A stretch of 64,000 nucleotides of DNA, taken from contig JBEHWI010000003.1 in the NCBI GenBank assembly GCA_040217815.1, positions 1-64,000 on the forward strand. Direction: 5' to 3'. The notes beneath the pieces were generated by a model. That model saw only the letters and a program-made list of their open reading frames with translations, was not told the origin of the DNA and made no database searches. This document shows positions 1 through 8,233 of this stretch, piece by piece. Source of the stretch: UBA5314 sp040217815. GTDB taxonomy: Bacteria > Bacillota > Syntrophomonadia > Syntrophomonadales > Syntrophomonadaceae. Both the position numbers and the translations under genes were made by a program. Position 1 is the stretch's first letter; each line of letters begins with the position of its first letter.

Positions 1-1013
1 TTTAGGCGGTTCCGTGCCCGCGCCATAACCTTCAATTCATTGAGTGTTTTTCCGGTACCCTTGGCTACACAGCTTATGGAATCATCGGCCAGGTGAACCG
101 GCAGATTAGTTTGTCTGGAAAGCAGGATATCCAGGCCATCCAGTAAAGAACCTCCTCCAGTCATTACAATCCCATTGTTTACTATATCAGCCGCCAACTC
201 CGGCGGAGTCACTTCCAGGACCTTTTTTACACCTTCGATTACTGCTTCAACTGGTTCTTGCAAGGCGTCCCAACTTTCTTCCGAAGAGAGCTTTATGGTT
301 TTAGGAAGACCGGTCACCAGGTCCCGGCCCTTGATTTCCATAAAGCGGTTGCGGTTTTTGTCTGTTACATAGGCGGTTCCAATATTCATTTTTAAAGCCT
401 CAGCCGTCCGGTCGCCAATCATCAAATTGAATTCACGGCGCACGTAACGAATTATCGCTTCGTCAAACTTGTCCCCCCCTATGCGAAGGGAAGTGTTGCA
501 TACGATGCCTCCGAGAGAAAGGACTGCTATATCTGAGGTCCCTCCACCTATGTCAACTACCATATTGCCGGTCGCTTCTGAGATGTTTATTCCGGCGCCC
601 AATGCGGCGGCCAGGGGTTCTTCAATAATAAAGGCCTGTCTTGCGCCTGAAGATAAAGTAGCCTGGCGCACCGCCCTTTCTTCAACATCGGTGGCTCCTG
701 TGGGTATGCATACCACAACCCGGGGTTTGAAAAAGAATTTTCGCCCGATTACCTTTTTTATAAAATAAGTTAACATTCTCTCTGTCATATCATAATCGGC
801 AATAACGCCATCTTTTAGCGGGCGAACAGCTACAATATGCCCCGGGGTCCTTCCCAGCATTTGCCTGGCTTCTTCACCCACTGCTATAACCTTATCGGTA
901 TTCTTATCAATCGCCACTACGGACGGTTCATGCAAAACAATTCCTTTGCCTTTTTTAAAAACCAGAACGCTGGCAGTCCCTAGATCTATGCCAATGTCTT
1001 CGCTACCCCACAT
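1..1013 (-). CDS. mbl: Mbl/MreB-type cell shape protein (3' end cut off by window edge)
   Basis: Bacterial actin homologue that forms membrane-associated filaments guiding lateral wall synthesis. The reading frame starts at ATG 1013 behind an AGGGAGGG ribosome site and is open to base 1. It covers about 337 codons, nearly the whole family length, so only a few C-terminal residues are missing. The N-terminus has the actin-fold phosphate loop (DIGIDLGTASVLVF), followed by GKGIVLHEPSVVAID and the GRTPGHIVAVRPL segment typical of MreB/Mbl. It lies directly downstream of spoIIID, as in B. subtilis, which favours Mbl over MreB. The paralogue choice rests on position, not on diagnostic residues. Confidence 0.9.
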   Translation of the reverse strand, partial: MWGSEDIGIDLGTASVLVFKKGKGIVLHEPSVVAIDKNTDKVIAVGEEARQMLGRTPGHIVAVRPLKDGVIADYDMTERMLTYFIKKVIGRKFFFKPRVVVCIPTGATDVEERAVRQATLSSGARQAFIIEEPLAAALGAGINISEATGNMVVDIGGGTSDIAVLSLGGIVCNTSLRIGGDKFDEAIIRYVRREFNLMIGDRTAEALKMNIGTAYVTDKNRNRFMEIKGRDLVTGLPKTIKLSSEESWDALQEPVEAVIEGVKKVLEVTPPELAADIVNNGIVMTGGGSLLDGLDILLSRQTNLPVHLADDSISCVAKGTGKTLNELKVMARARNRL

Positions 1014-1107
1014 CAAGTAAAGGCCCTCCCTGTTAGGTTAATTTCTACAATCTAAACCTATTTTACATGTTAATTCATTATATTACTATGAGATTCAGGG
1101 GACCTGA

Positions 1108-1368
1108 TTAGACTATTTTACTGTGGGCAGCATATTTTTGACGAGTCGCTTCACCACCACGAATGTGCCGCTCAGCCTTATTTTTTTCCAATATAGTCTT
1201 TACCTGTTCAGCCATTTCCCGGTTGATCCGGGGCAATCGTTCAGCAACATCCTTATGCACGGTGCTTTTACTTATGCCAAAAACTTCTGCTGTTTGGCGC
1301 ACCGTGTTTGACGTCAACATAATATGTTGGGCTACCTTGACCGCCCGTTTTCTGATATAGTTTTGCAT
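1108..1368 (-). CDS. spoIIID: Sporulation transcription factor SpoIIID
   Basis: Small DNA-binding regulator of mother-cell genes during sporulation. The 86-residue product begins MQNYIRKRAVKVAQHI, has a helix-turn-helix (TVRQTAEVFGISKSTVHKDV, about residues 22-41) and the family signature RHIRGGEATRQKY near the C-terminus. The start is ATG 1368. A longer frame from 1383 is rejected because its first codons (ATGAGGAGGAAG) are themselves the ribosome binding site, placed 6 nt before ATG 1368. It sits between spoIID and mbl, its position in B. subtilis. Homology by motif and context is clear. Confidence 0.95.
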   Translation of the reverse strand: MQNYIRKRAVKVAQHIMLTSNTVRQTAEVFGISKSTVHKDVAERLPRINREMAEQVKTILEKNKAERHIRGGEATRQKYAAHSKIV

Positions 1369-1440
1369 GACCTTCCTCCTCAATCAGCCCTATACCAAAA
1401 ATATATTCAGAGGAGAAAAAGTCAGAACTGGCATAACCTA

Positions 1441-2361
1441 TCAATAGTTTAATTTCATAAAATCGATACCCCTGTAATAGTAGTTTAGTATGTTGTTATA
1501 TTTAAACCCGACTTTAGCCATTCCATTGGCACCATTTTGGCATAAACCTATGCCATGGCCGTATCCACGGCTATTTACTATTACTCCCGTTTTACTTGTT
1601 TTGATGCTCAGCCAAGTGGATGGAAGACCCAGCAGGGCTCGAAAATCTTCCCCGCTTATGCGTCGTTTATTTATTGTTATCACCTTTGCTCTGCCACTGG
1701 CAGTCGTTTCTACAACTTGGACCTGACCCGCTTCACCGATCGCTTTAATAAGATCGGTGTTGCTAAAGTTTTTATGCTCTTTGTAATGCCCCGAATCCTT
1801 ACAGTATTCGCAGGGCACTGATTGCAGATACGGTATGCTGCTGTTCCAGGCCTCCCGGGCGCTCTCGGTCCGCCCCCCACAGGTTGAATGATATAGCGCA
1901 TCTATCGGAAGTCCGTCATATATCATAATCTCTCCTCTGGTTTCTTCTACTGCACGGACAATTTTACCCCACAAATCGGATTTTTTGCCGTGACTTTCTT
2001 CAAAAGCTTCTTTGCTGATATAGGCCTGGCATTCGTTTACATCATCACTCATATCACAATCAGATTCATATTTATGAGCGGTCTGCATGCGCTGAAGAGT
2101 ATACGTCCTGGCAGCAACCGCCTGTGCTTTCAATGCTTCCATCTCAAATGAAGCAGGCATTTCCGCAGCAACGGTTCCAGCTATGTACTCTTCCAATCCA
2201 AGTTGGATCGCCTTTTTTTCTTCATGCAAGTAGAGCTTTATTTGCGGTTCATCAATTTTACGGTCGGGCATTTTTGAATAGGCCAAATACAAGAGAAAAA
2301 GGCCAATAAGGCCTGCCATTATAATCCAGTATTTCTTTTTTAACTTGTAAAATGCTCTCAT
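1441..2361 (-). CDS. spoIID: Stage II sporulation protein D (SpoIID)
   Basis: Membrane-anchored peptidoglycan-degrading enzyme of the engulfment DMP complex. In that family it cleaves glycan strands after SpoIIP removes stem peptides. The 306-residue product has one N-terminal membrane segment (about residues 13-29) and then the SpoIID domain. Visible motifs are EEYIAGTVAAEMPASFEMEA, KAQAVAARTYTL and the C-terminal GYGHGIGLCQNGANGMAK. It lies directly downstream of murA, as in B. subtilis. No credible sigma-E promoter could be placed in the 31 bp upstream gap. Confidence 0.95.
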   Translation of the reverse strand: MRAFYKLKKKYWIIMAGLIGLFLLYLAYSKMPDRKIDEPQIKLYLHEEKKAIQLGLEEYIAGTVAAEMPASFEMEALKAQAVAARTYTLQRMQTAHKYESDCDMSDDVNECQAYISKEAFEESHGKKSDLWGKIVRAVEETRGEIMIYDGLPIDALYHSTCGGRTESAREAWNSSIPYLQSVPCEYCKDSGHYKEHKNFSNTDLIKAIGEAGQVQVVETTASGRAKVITINKRRISGEDFRALLGLPSTWLSIKTSKTGVIVNSRGYGHGIGLCQNGANGMAKVGFKYNNILNYYYRGIDFMKLNY

Positions 2362-2392
2362 ACCTAAACCTATGAACCGAAAGCATTTGGTA

Positions 2393-3640
2393 TTACAATT
2401 CGCTGCGAATTATTTCCGCTCCCAGGCTATTCATTTTCTCAACTATATTTTCGTATCCCCGGTCTATATGTTCACTATCAAGAATGGTAGTAGGCCCCCG
2501 GGCGGTAAGTGCGGCTATCAACAGGGCAGCCCCGGCCCGCAAGTCACTGGCCCTGACACAGGCCCCGGTCATTTCCTTTAAGCCTTTAATAACGGCAGTA
2601 CGCCCTTCAATTTTTACCGATGCCCCCATTCGAAGCAATTCCTGAACATGCATAAACCGGTTTTCAAAGACCGATTCGGTTATGACGCTGCTGCCTTTTC
2701 CCATCGTTAAATAAGCCATGAATTGAGCCTGCATGTCCGTAGGAAAACCCGGATATGGCAAAGTTTTAATGTATACCGGCCTGATGTCGCCGCTTCGTTT
2801 AACCCGAATCTGCTCATCCAGCTCTTCGATGACGGCACCGGTTTCAATAAGTTTAGCGCTTATGGCTTTAACGTGTTCAGGTATGACATTTTTTATCAAA
2901 ACATCACCCCCGGTGGCTGCCGCAGCTACCATATAGGTTCCCGCTTCTATCCGGTCCGGTATCGGATCATAGTTGCTGTTACCGAGCCTATTTACCCCTT
3001 TAATATGAATTACGTTGCTACCCGCCCCGCTGATCTGACCGCCCATACTGTTAATGAACTTGGCAAGATCAACTACTTCAGGCTCCAATGCAGCATTTTC
3101 TATATAGGTATCTCCCTCTGCCAGGGCAGCTGCCATTAATATGTTTTCCGTAGCCCCAACACTGGGATAATCTAAATATATATGATTTCCGGTAAGCTTT
3201 TGCGATTTGGCCACTACATCCCCTCGGGATAGACTAATTTTGGCGCCTAATGCTTCCAGTCCTTTTAAATGAAGATCAATCGGCCTGGTACCAATAGCAC
3301 AGCCGCCCGGCAGAGCAATTCTAACCATCCCCCGGGTAGCCAATAGGGGACCCATGACCAAAAAAGAGGCCCTTATTTGCCTTACCAGTTCATAGGGCGG
3401 TTGGCCGGTTTTGTTAATATCCGAAAAATTGAGACTGCCATCCGATCTTTTGACTTTTACCCCAAGACTTTTAATCAATTCCACAATTACTGAGACGTCA
3501 TTGATACACGGTACCTGGTTTATAGTAACCTGATCATCGGCTAACAAAGTTGCAGCCAATATCGGCAAAATAGCATTTTTAGATGAACTGATTAGAACCT
3601 CACCCTTTAATACCTGTTTACCCTTCAATCGCATCTGCAA
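2393..3640 (-). CDS. murA: UDP-N-acetylglucosamine 1-carboxyvinyltransferase
   Basis: First committed enzyme of peptidoglycan synthesis: transfers enolpyruvate from PEP to UDP-GlcNAc in the cytoplasm. The 415-residue product shows the KNAILPILAATLL N-terminus (active-site Lys and Asn) and the catalytic cysteine loop LPGGCAIGTRPID (Cys about 114). A Cys at that position predicts fosfomycin sensitivity. The best-spaced start is a TTG at 3640, 9 nt after AGGAGG; an ATG two codons later (3634) has a 15-nt gap and is the alternative. It is followed by spoIID and preceded by ywmB, as in B. subtilis. Confidence 0.96.
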   Translation of the reverse strand: MQMRLKGKQVLKGEVLISSSKNAILPILAATLLADDQVTINQVPCINDVSVIVELIKSLGVKVKRSDGSLNFSDINKTGQPPYELVRQIRASFLVMGPLLATRGMVRIALPGGCAIGTRPIDLHLKGLEALGAKISLSRGDVVAKSQKLTGNHIYLDYPSVGATENILMAAALAEGDTYIENAALEPEVVDLAKFINSMGGQISGAGSNVIHIKGVNRLGNSNYDPIPDRIEAGTYMVAAAATGGDVLIKNVIPEHVKAISAKLIETGAVIEELDEQIRVKRSGDIRPVYIKTLPYPGFPTDMQAQFMAYLTMGKGSSVITESVFENRFMHVQELLRMGASVKIEGRTAVIKGLKEMTGACVRASDLRAGAALLIAALTARGPTTILDSEHIDRGYENIVEKMNSLGAEIIRSEL

Positions 3641-3662
3641 AGGTCATCACCTCCTGGAACAC

Positions 3663-4361
3663 CTAATAGCAATTTTGTATTTCTGGTACGCCCAGCCAGA
3701 CTCGGGTCTTTCCCAATTGTTTTTCCCGTCTCAGAGCTGATTCAAAATGATAGTAATCTAAAATAACTGGCTTTTTATAACAGGTTGCTGTGGCACTCCA
3801 GGAATCACCATAATGGTAATTGTTGATCTGCCTACCCTTCAGATTCTTTACCAGAGTATCCATCAATATAGGCATTGATTGATCATCGACTATCGCACCT
3901 ATCTCTCCGCTTATCGTATAGTTGATGTTCCAGGAATAACCGGCCAGACCGGTGATTCTTTTTTCATATTGCGGTAGGTTAGCATTTGGATCAGAGGATT
4001 TTATTGATATTCGCAGGAATTCCTGTTCGGGCGTGTATTGTTCCCAGGTGATCAGGTAGCTGTTGTCTCCCTGTAAGAACAAGTACTTGCTTGATTTATC
4101 AGTAGCCTTTTCGGTCCAGACGGCATCTTCTATACCCAAAGACCGCTTAATTTTATGAATTTCAGCTTCCTTTTGTGTGCCTGTATCTATTTTTGCCCAT
4201 GCATCAAGACGAGATTCTTGAAAAATTGCACCGATTGATGCAAATGATAGGCAATATGGAGGTATTTCATCCACGCACTGTACTCTTGCTGAATCCAGGA
4301 CAAATCCGCCAGCTGTGCATAAGATCATAAAAAGAATTATGTATATCAATATTTTTTTCAA
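3663..4361 (-). CDS. ywmB: YwmB-like secreted/membrane-anchored protein
   Basis: Protein of the YwmB family, whose function is not established. The 232-residue product starts with a hydrophobic signal-type segment (MKKILIYIILFMILCTAGG) and should be exported or anchored. The remainder is a mixed alpha/beta domain with the GYSWNINYTISGEIGAIVDD and GRQINNYHYGDSWSATATCY segments. The preferred start is TTG 4361, 9 nt after GGAG; a TTG at 4376 overlaps that ribosome site. The location just upstream of murA is the main support for the family name; sequence support is moderate. Confidence 0.7.
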   Translation of the reverse strand: MKKILIYIILFMILCTAGGFVLDSARVQCVDEIPPYCLSFASIGAIFQESRLDAWAKIDTGTQKEAEIHKIKRSLGIEDAVWTEKATDKSSKYLFLQGDNSYLITWEQYTPEQEFLRISIKSSDPNANLPQYEKRITGLAGYSWNINYTISGEIGAIVDDQSMPILMDTLVKNLKGRQINNYHYGDSWSATATCYKKPVILDYYHFESALRREKQLGKTRVWLGVPEIQNCY

Positions 4362-4900
4362 AGCGAGGTTCTCCAATCAAAATTGTTCTCGGTAATTTTG
4401 ATTTTTACCACCCACGAGTGTCTTTAACCACAGCTTTGAAATAAAAAAAGCCCTCCTACTGCGAGCTCTTATACTTTCCAGTACTACGGCGCGATCCGCC
4501 TCCAAATCAGGTAATATCTCTTCGGAATACGTCCAGAACGGCGACAGAAGTAAAGATCAAGGTGCGAATGAAGCCTGCGTAGGAAGCGTACTAAAGTACG
4601 GTGACACCAGCCTTCTTGAGCAACGCAGACGACGCCCATGGACGGGCAAGTGCGGTGGTGGCAGGATGCCATGGAGCCGCCGACGCCCATGGACGGGCTA
4701 GTGCGGCGACGTTCACGGACGAACTAGTGCAGCGGTGCCAGGACGGCAAGGGCAGGATGCCATGAAACTGCTGATTCGCTTTTGTCGCGGTTCTGGGCCT
4801 TTGATCAAATACAGGGACTAAGACCATCCTTGTATAACGGTCTGTCCCCATACTCAATTACTATATATTTCTCCTTACCTTTTAGCACTTTGAGCACGCT
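4362..4900. repeat. 539-bp gene-free region with modular repeats
   Basis: No credible gene. Bases 4547-4628 are one copy of a palindrome-centred module ending in CAACGCAG, closely matching 62462-62544. Bases 4632-4750 hold three tandem versions of a second module (GCCCATGGACGGGCAAGTGC and variants, at about 4632-4666, 4682-4710 and 4712-4750), also found at 62350-62393 and inverted at 34151-34190. Bases 4814-4849 form an inverted repeat whose arms are GGGACtaAGACC and GGTCTGTCCC. A run of seven T on the minus strand near 4443-4449 follows only a weak stem. Frames through this block are low-complexity products of the repeats. Confidence 0.8.
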
Positions 4901-5116
4901 CTAATTACTGTCCAGATTCCCTTCTGGATCAGAATTGCGCATAGCTCTGGCTTTCCTGGCCTCTTCTTCTAAATTCCTCAGATACTCATCTTTTCTCTGT
5001 TTATAGATGGAGGCTTTTTTCTCAAAACTGATCGTGTGCCTCCAAATAATAAATCCGAATACTATGGAGACCAGTACCACCATAGATATCAATACAAGGA
5101 AAGCTTTGGGAAGCAT
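4901..5116 (-). CDS. Small single-pass membrane protein, unknown function
   Basis: Unrecognised 71-residue protein. One N-terminal membrane helix (about residues 5-26, FLVLISMVVLVSIVFGFIIW) is followed by a highly charged, probably helical tail (KKASIYKQRKDEYLRNLEEEARKARAM). The ribosome site GGAGGGATAGG precedes ATG 5116 closely. It lies 26 bp after another small protein of the same design, between the atp operon and ywmB, where B. subtilis carries the small gene ywzB; no clear YwzB resemblance was seen. The good ribosome site and clean membrane topology make it a likely real gene. Confidence 0.65.
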   Translation of the reverse strand: MLPKAFLVLISMVVLVSIVFGFIIWRHTISFEKKASIYKQRKDEYLRNLEEEARKARAMRNSDPEGNLDSN

Positions 5117-5142
5117 CCTATCCCTCCATTCCCCTACATAAT

Positions 5143-5343
5143 CTATTCATCTTCTTGCTGCCTCTGCCAGAGTTCAGCCTGGATCTCCTTTTCCTTCTCC
5201 CTTTTCTCTCTAGCTTTTCGTTTGGCTTCCAAGCCCCGTTCTTCTAATTTTTTTGTAGTCTGCCACAAGACAAGATAAATAAGTCCTTTTACCAAATAAT
5301 AGACAGCAGTAACTATTATTAACGTCTTTAATATCGGATTCAT
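5143..5343 (-). CDS. Small single-pass membrane protein with charged coiled tail
   Basis: Unrecognised 66-residue protein with an N-terminal membrane helix (about residues 4-27, ILKTLIIVTAVYYLVKGLIY). The tail is extremely rich in Lys, Arg and Glu (KRKAREKREKEKEIQAELWQ) and should form a continuous charged helix in the cytoplasm. It is the upstream member of a tandem pair with the gene at 4901-5116; the shared layout suggests related roles or duplication, although identity is low. It lies downstream of the atp terminator hairpin, so it probably has its own promoter. Confidence 0.65.
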   Translation of the reverse strand: MNPILKTLIIVTAVYYLVKGLIYLVLWQTTKKLEERGLEAKRKAREKREKEKEIQAELWQRQQEDE

Positions 5344-5405
5344 GCTCTTCTACCTTTATAACTCCTCTCCTCTCATTATATTACCATCACAAGTTAATTT
5401 CTAGT

Positions 5406-5439
5406 ACAAAGCCGGAAGGTCTAAACCTTCCGGCTTTGT
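5406..5439 (-). terminator. Hairpin after the atp operon
   Basis: Perfect 15-bp inverted repeat (arms ACAAAGCCGGAAGGT and its complement) around a 4-base loop, 20 bp after the atpC stop. The stem is G+C rich and ends in CTTTGT on the minus strand, but a long T tract is missing, so it may act as a strong but not classical intrinsic terminator, or as a 3' end stabiliser. Confidence 0.65.
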
Positions 5440-5458
5440 TACTTACTCATTTTTGTTC

Positions 5459-5869
5459 CTATTTTGCTTCTGAGGCTCTTATTCTGGCTATAGCTCTCTG
5501 TAAAGCCATCTGAGCTCTGGCTAAATTGATGTCCTCGGTACGCTGCTGTATACGCCTTTCCGCTCTTTCCTTGGCGGCCTTAGCACGCAGAACATCCACG
5601 TCCTCGCCCCGTTCAGCGGTCTCGGCCAGTACTCTGGCTACATTATCGACGATTTCCAGAAATCCTCCGCTCATTGCCATTCTGCGAAACTCACCGCGTT
5701 GATCTTTGTAGCGAAGAACCCCAATTTTCAAGGATGCAACCAGGGGAGCATGGTTTTTCAAAACTCCCAATTCACCTTCCGCACCGGGAACAACCAGAAA
5801 CTCGATCTCATCTTTAAAAAGGATCTGTTCCGGAGTTACAATTTCTAGCATGAAGGTGTTGTCTGCCAT
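5459..5869 (-). CDS. atpC: F1Fo ATP synthase epsilon subunit
   Basis: Central-stalk subunit of F1 that couples and regulates rotation. The 136-residue product begins MADNTFMLEIVTPEQILFKD and has the N-terminal beta-sandwich (GAEGELGVLKNHAPLVASL). A C-terminal helical hairpin, rich in Ala, Arg and Glu, follows from about residue 90. Length and motifs are normal. It is the last gene of the atp operon, starting 3 bp after the atpD stop, and is followed by a strong hairpin. Confidence 0.97.
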   Translation of the reverse strand: MADNTFMLEIVTPEQILFKDEIEFLVVPGAEGELGVLKNHAPLVASLKIGVLRYKDQRGEFRRMAMSGGFLEIVDNVARVLAETAERGEDVDVLRAKAAKERAERRIQQRTEDINLARAQMALQRAIARIRASEAK

Positions 5870-5872
5870 AGG

Positions 5873-7303
5873 CTATCCCTCCAATTTCTTGGCGCGGGCA
5901 ATAACCGTATCAATATTGCCAACTAACAAGAAGGCTGCTTCAGTGATGTTGTCGTGCTTGCCTTCCAGAACCTGACTGAAGGACTCAACCGTTTCAGCTA
6001 CCGGTACGTAGATTCCAGGAGAACCTGTGAACTGCTCAGCAACGTGGAAAGGCTGGGACAGGAAGCGCTGTATCTTTCTGGCGCGAGCCACGATCAGCTT
6101 ATCCTCGTCGCTCAATTCATCCATACCGAGTATGGCTATGATATCCTGCAGCTCTTTATATCTCTGCAGAATGGTCTGCACACCGCGGGCGGTGGAATAG
6201 TGCTTTTCACCGACGATAACCGGGTCCAAAATACGGGAGGTTGAATCCAGTGGATCAACGGCCGGGTAAATGCCCAACTCAGCTATTTGCCGGGAAAGAG
6301 TAGTCGTTGCATCCAAATGCGCAAAGGTGGTGGCCGGAGCCGGGTCAGTCAAGTCATCAGCCGGAACATAAACGGCCTGGGCTGATGTTATTGAACCCTT
6401 ACGGGTGGTGGTAATACGCTCCTGCAATAAGCCTATGTCAGTTGCCAGGGTGGGCTGGTAACCAACGGCGGAGGGCATACGTCCGAGCAGAGCGGACACT
6501 TCATTACCGGCCTGGGCAAATCTGAATATATTGTCGATGAATATAAGAACGTCTTGTCCCCCGACATCACGGAAATACTCAGCAACGGTCAGTCCGGTCA
6601 GACCAACACGCAGACGGGCTCCGGGAGGCTCATTCATCTGGCCGAAAATCAAGGCGCACTTACTGATAACGCCGGACTCGGTCATTTCACCCCAGAGGTC
6701 GTTTCCTTCACGGCTGCGCTCACCGACGCCGGTGAACACTGAATATCCACCATGCTCATAGGCGATGTTGCGGATAAGTTCCTGGATAATAACGGTCTTG
6801 CCAACTCCTGCGCCTCCGAACAGTCCAACCTTACCACCCTTGGCATACGGGCAGATCAGGTCGGCTACCTTGATTCCAGTTTCCAGGATATCAGTAGCCG
6901 GCAACTGGTCAGTCAGCGGGGGGGCCGCTCTGTGGATTTCCCAGTAATCTGAAGCCTCAACCGGGGGGCCATCATCAATTGCTTTGCCCAAAACGTTAAT
7001 AATACGTCCCAGAGCGCCTTCACCAACCGGCACCTTAATAGCGGCGGCAGTATTAGTTGCCTTCATACCTCTGGCTATTCCGTCGGTCGGGCTCAAGGCC
7101 ACGCAGCGGACTACGTCATTTCCGAGTAGCTGCATAGCTTCCAGGGTTACATCTATATCTGCCGCACCAGAATACCCTGCATCCTGGTCAGCGCTCTTGA
7201 TGGTAACAGCGTTCATTAGATCCGGTAACTCGCCTGGCTTGAAACGAATGTCAACAACGGCGCCAATAACCTGAGTTACCTCTCCATACGTCACGTTCGC
7301 CAT
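5873..7303 (-). CDS. atpD: F1Fo ATP synthase beta subunit
   Basis: Catalytic subunit of F1. The 476-residue protein carries the Walker A motif GGAGVGKTVIIQELI, the catalytic glutamate stretch GVGERSREGNDLW, Walker B DVLIFIDNIFRF and the DELSD switch region near the C-terminus (MDELSDEDKLIV). It starts at ATG 7303 with a good ribosome site. It is embedded in the usual A-G-D-C order and lies 43 bp after atpG. All catalytic elements are intact. Confidence 0.98.
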   Translation of the reverse strand: MANVTYGEVTQVIGAVVDIRFKPGELPDLMNAVTIKSADQDAGYSGAADIDVTLEAMQLLGNDVVRCVALSPTDGIARGMKATNTAAAIKVPVGEGALGRIINVLGKAIDDGPPVEASDYWEIHRAAPPLTDQLPATDILETGIKVADLICPYAKGGKVGLFGGAGVGKTVIIQELIRNIAYEHGGYSVFTGVGERSREGNDLWGEMTESGVISKCALIFGQMNEPPGARLRVGLTGLTVAEYFRDVGGQDVLIFIDNIFRFAQAGNEVSALLGRMPSAVGYQPTLATDIGLLQERITTTRKGSITSAQAVYVPADDLTDPAPATTFAHLDATTTLSRQIAELGIYPAVDPLDSTSRILDPVIVGEKHYSTARGVQTILQRYKELQDIIAILGMDELSDEDKLIVARARKIQRFLSQPFHVAEQFTGSPGIYVPVAETVESFSQVLEGKHDNITEAAFLLVGNIDTVIARAKKLEG

Positions 7304-7346
7304 TCCAACTTTCCTCCTTTATTGAAAGAATTGGATACTAATCATC

Positions 7347-8219
7347 TTACTTCTTCAAGGCTTCAGCGCCACCGACTATATCAAGGATTTCGTCAGTGAT
7401 GGCGGCCTGTCTTAGCTTATTCATGGCCAAGGTCAAATTCGTTATCATCTCGCCAGCATTTGATGTGGCGTTGCCCATGGCGGTCATTCTGGCCCCGTGT
7501 TCACTGGCTTTTCCTTCCAGCATGGCGTTGTATATCTGGCTGCCTACATACCTGGGTAAGAGGGATACCAAAATATCTTCTGCGCTGGGCTCATAGATGT
7601 AGTCAACAGTACCCGCTTCTTCGCCTTCACTCTTAGGAGGATCCAGCGGTAAAAGCTTGGTTACAGTCGGCACCTGGCGTAAAATGTTTACGAATTTTGC
7701 ATATACCAGGTATACTTCATCCATTTCCTCGTTTTCATAGGCATTGATAACATACTGCGCAACTTCCCTGGCATCCGCGTAGCTTATTTCGTCTCCCAGG
7801 GCAACAAATTCTGCGTCTATAGGACCGCGTTTGCGGAAGAAATCACGGCTCTTGCGGCCTACGGCTACGATCCCGTTCTCGAGTTTGCGATCATCTTCAT
7901 CCATTGCGTGGATTGCCGCGCGGATAATGTTGGTGTTATAAGCGCCACAAAGACCACGGTCGGCGGTGACAATAATATAACCTACCTTGCGCACCTCTTC
8001 GCGGACTTCCAGCAGGGGATGACGAACGTCGAATGCCACTGATGCCAGGCGAGCCACGGTACCGCTAAGGGTTTCATTGTAAGGCCGGGATGATTCAGCC
8101 TTTTCCTGAGCGCGGCGCAGCTTGGCGGCAGCCACCATTTTCATAGCCTTGGTGATCTGCTGGGTATTCTTAACGCTGCGAATCCTGCGTTTGTAGTCTC
8201 TTACACCTGCTCCTGCCAT
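7347..8219 (-). CDS. atpG: F1Fo ATP synthase gamma subunit
   Basis: Rotating coiled-coil shaft of F1. The 290-residue product has the conserved N-terminal helix RRIRSVKNTQQITKAMKMVA and the central ITADRGLCGAYNTNI. The conserved C-terminal helix reads ARMTAMGNATSNAGEMI and NLTLAMNKLRQAAITDEILD. Length is typical. It lies 14 bp after atpA and 43 bp before atpD in the operon. Confidence 0.97.
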   Translation of the reverse strand: MAGAGVRDYKRRIRSVKNTQQITKAMKMVAAAKLRRAQEKAESSRPYNETLSGTVARLASVAFDVRHPLLEVREEVRKVGYIIVTADRGLCGAYNTNIIRAAIHAMDEDDRKLENGIVAVGRKSRDFFRKRGPIDAEFVALGDEISYADAREVAQYVINAYENEEMDEVYLVYAKFVNILRQVPTVTKLLPLDPPKSEGEEAGTVDYIYEPSAEDILVSLLPRYVGSQIYNAMLEGKASEHGARMTAMGNATSNAGEMITNLTLAMNKLRQAAITDEILDIVGGAEALKK

Positions 8220-8233
8220 CTTAATTCACCACC

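Noticed and set aside
2362..2392. Sigma-E promoter directly before spoIID
   Set aside because: A CATAGGTT resembles a -10, but it is too close to the start codon and has no matching -35.
4484..4857. Overlapping minus-strand open frames of 68 and 88 codons
   Set aside because: They lie wholly inside the modular repeat block, have repeat-derived composition (many Pro-Trp-Ala-Ser) and no convincing ribosome site.
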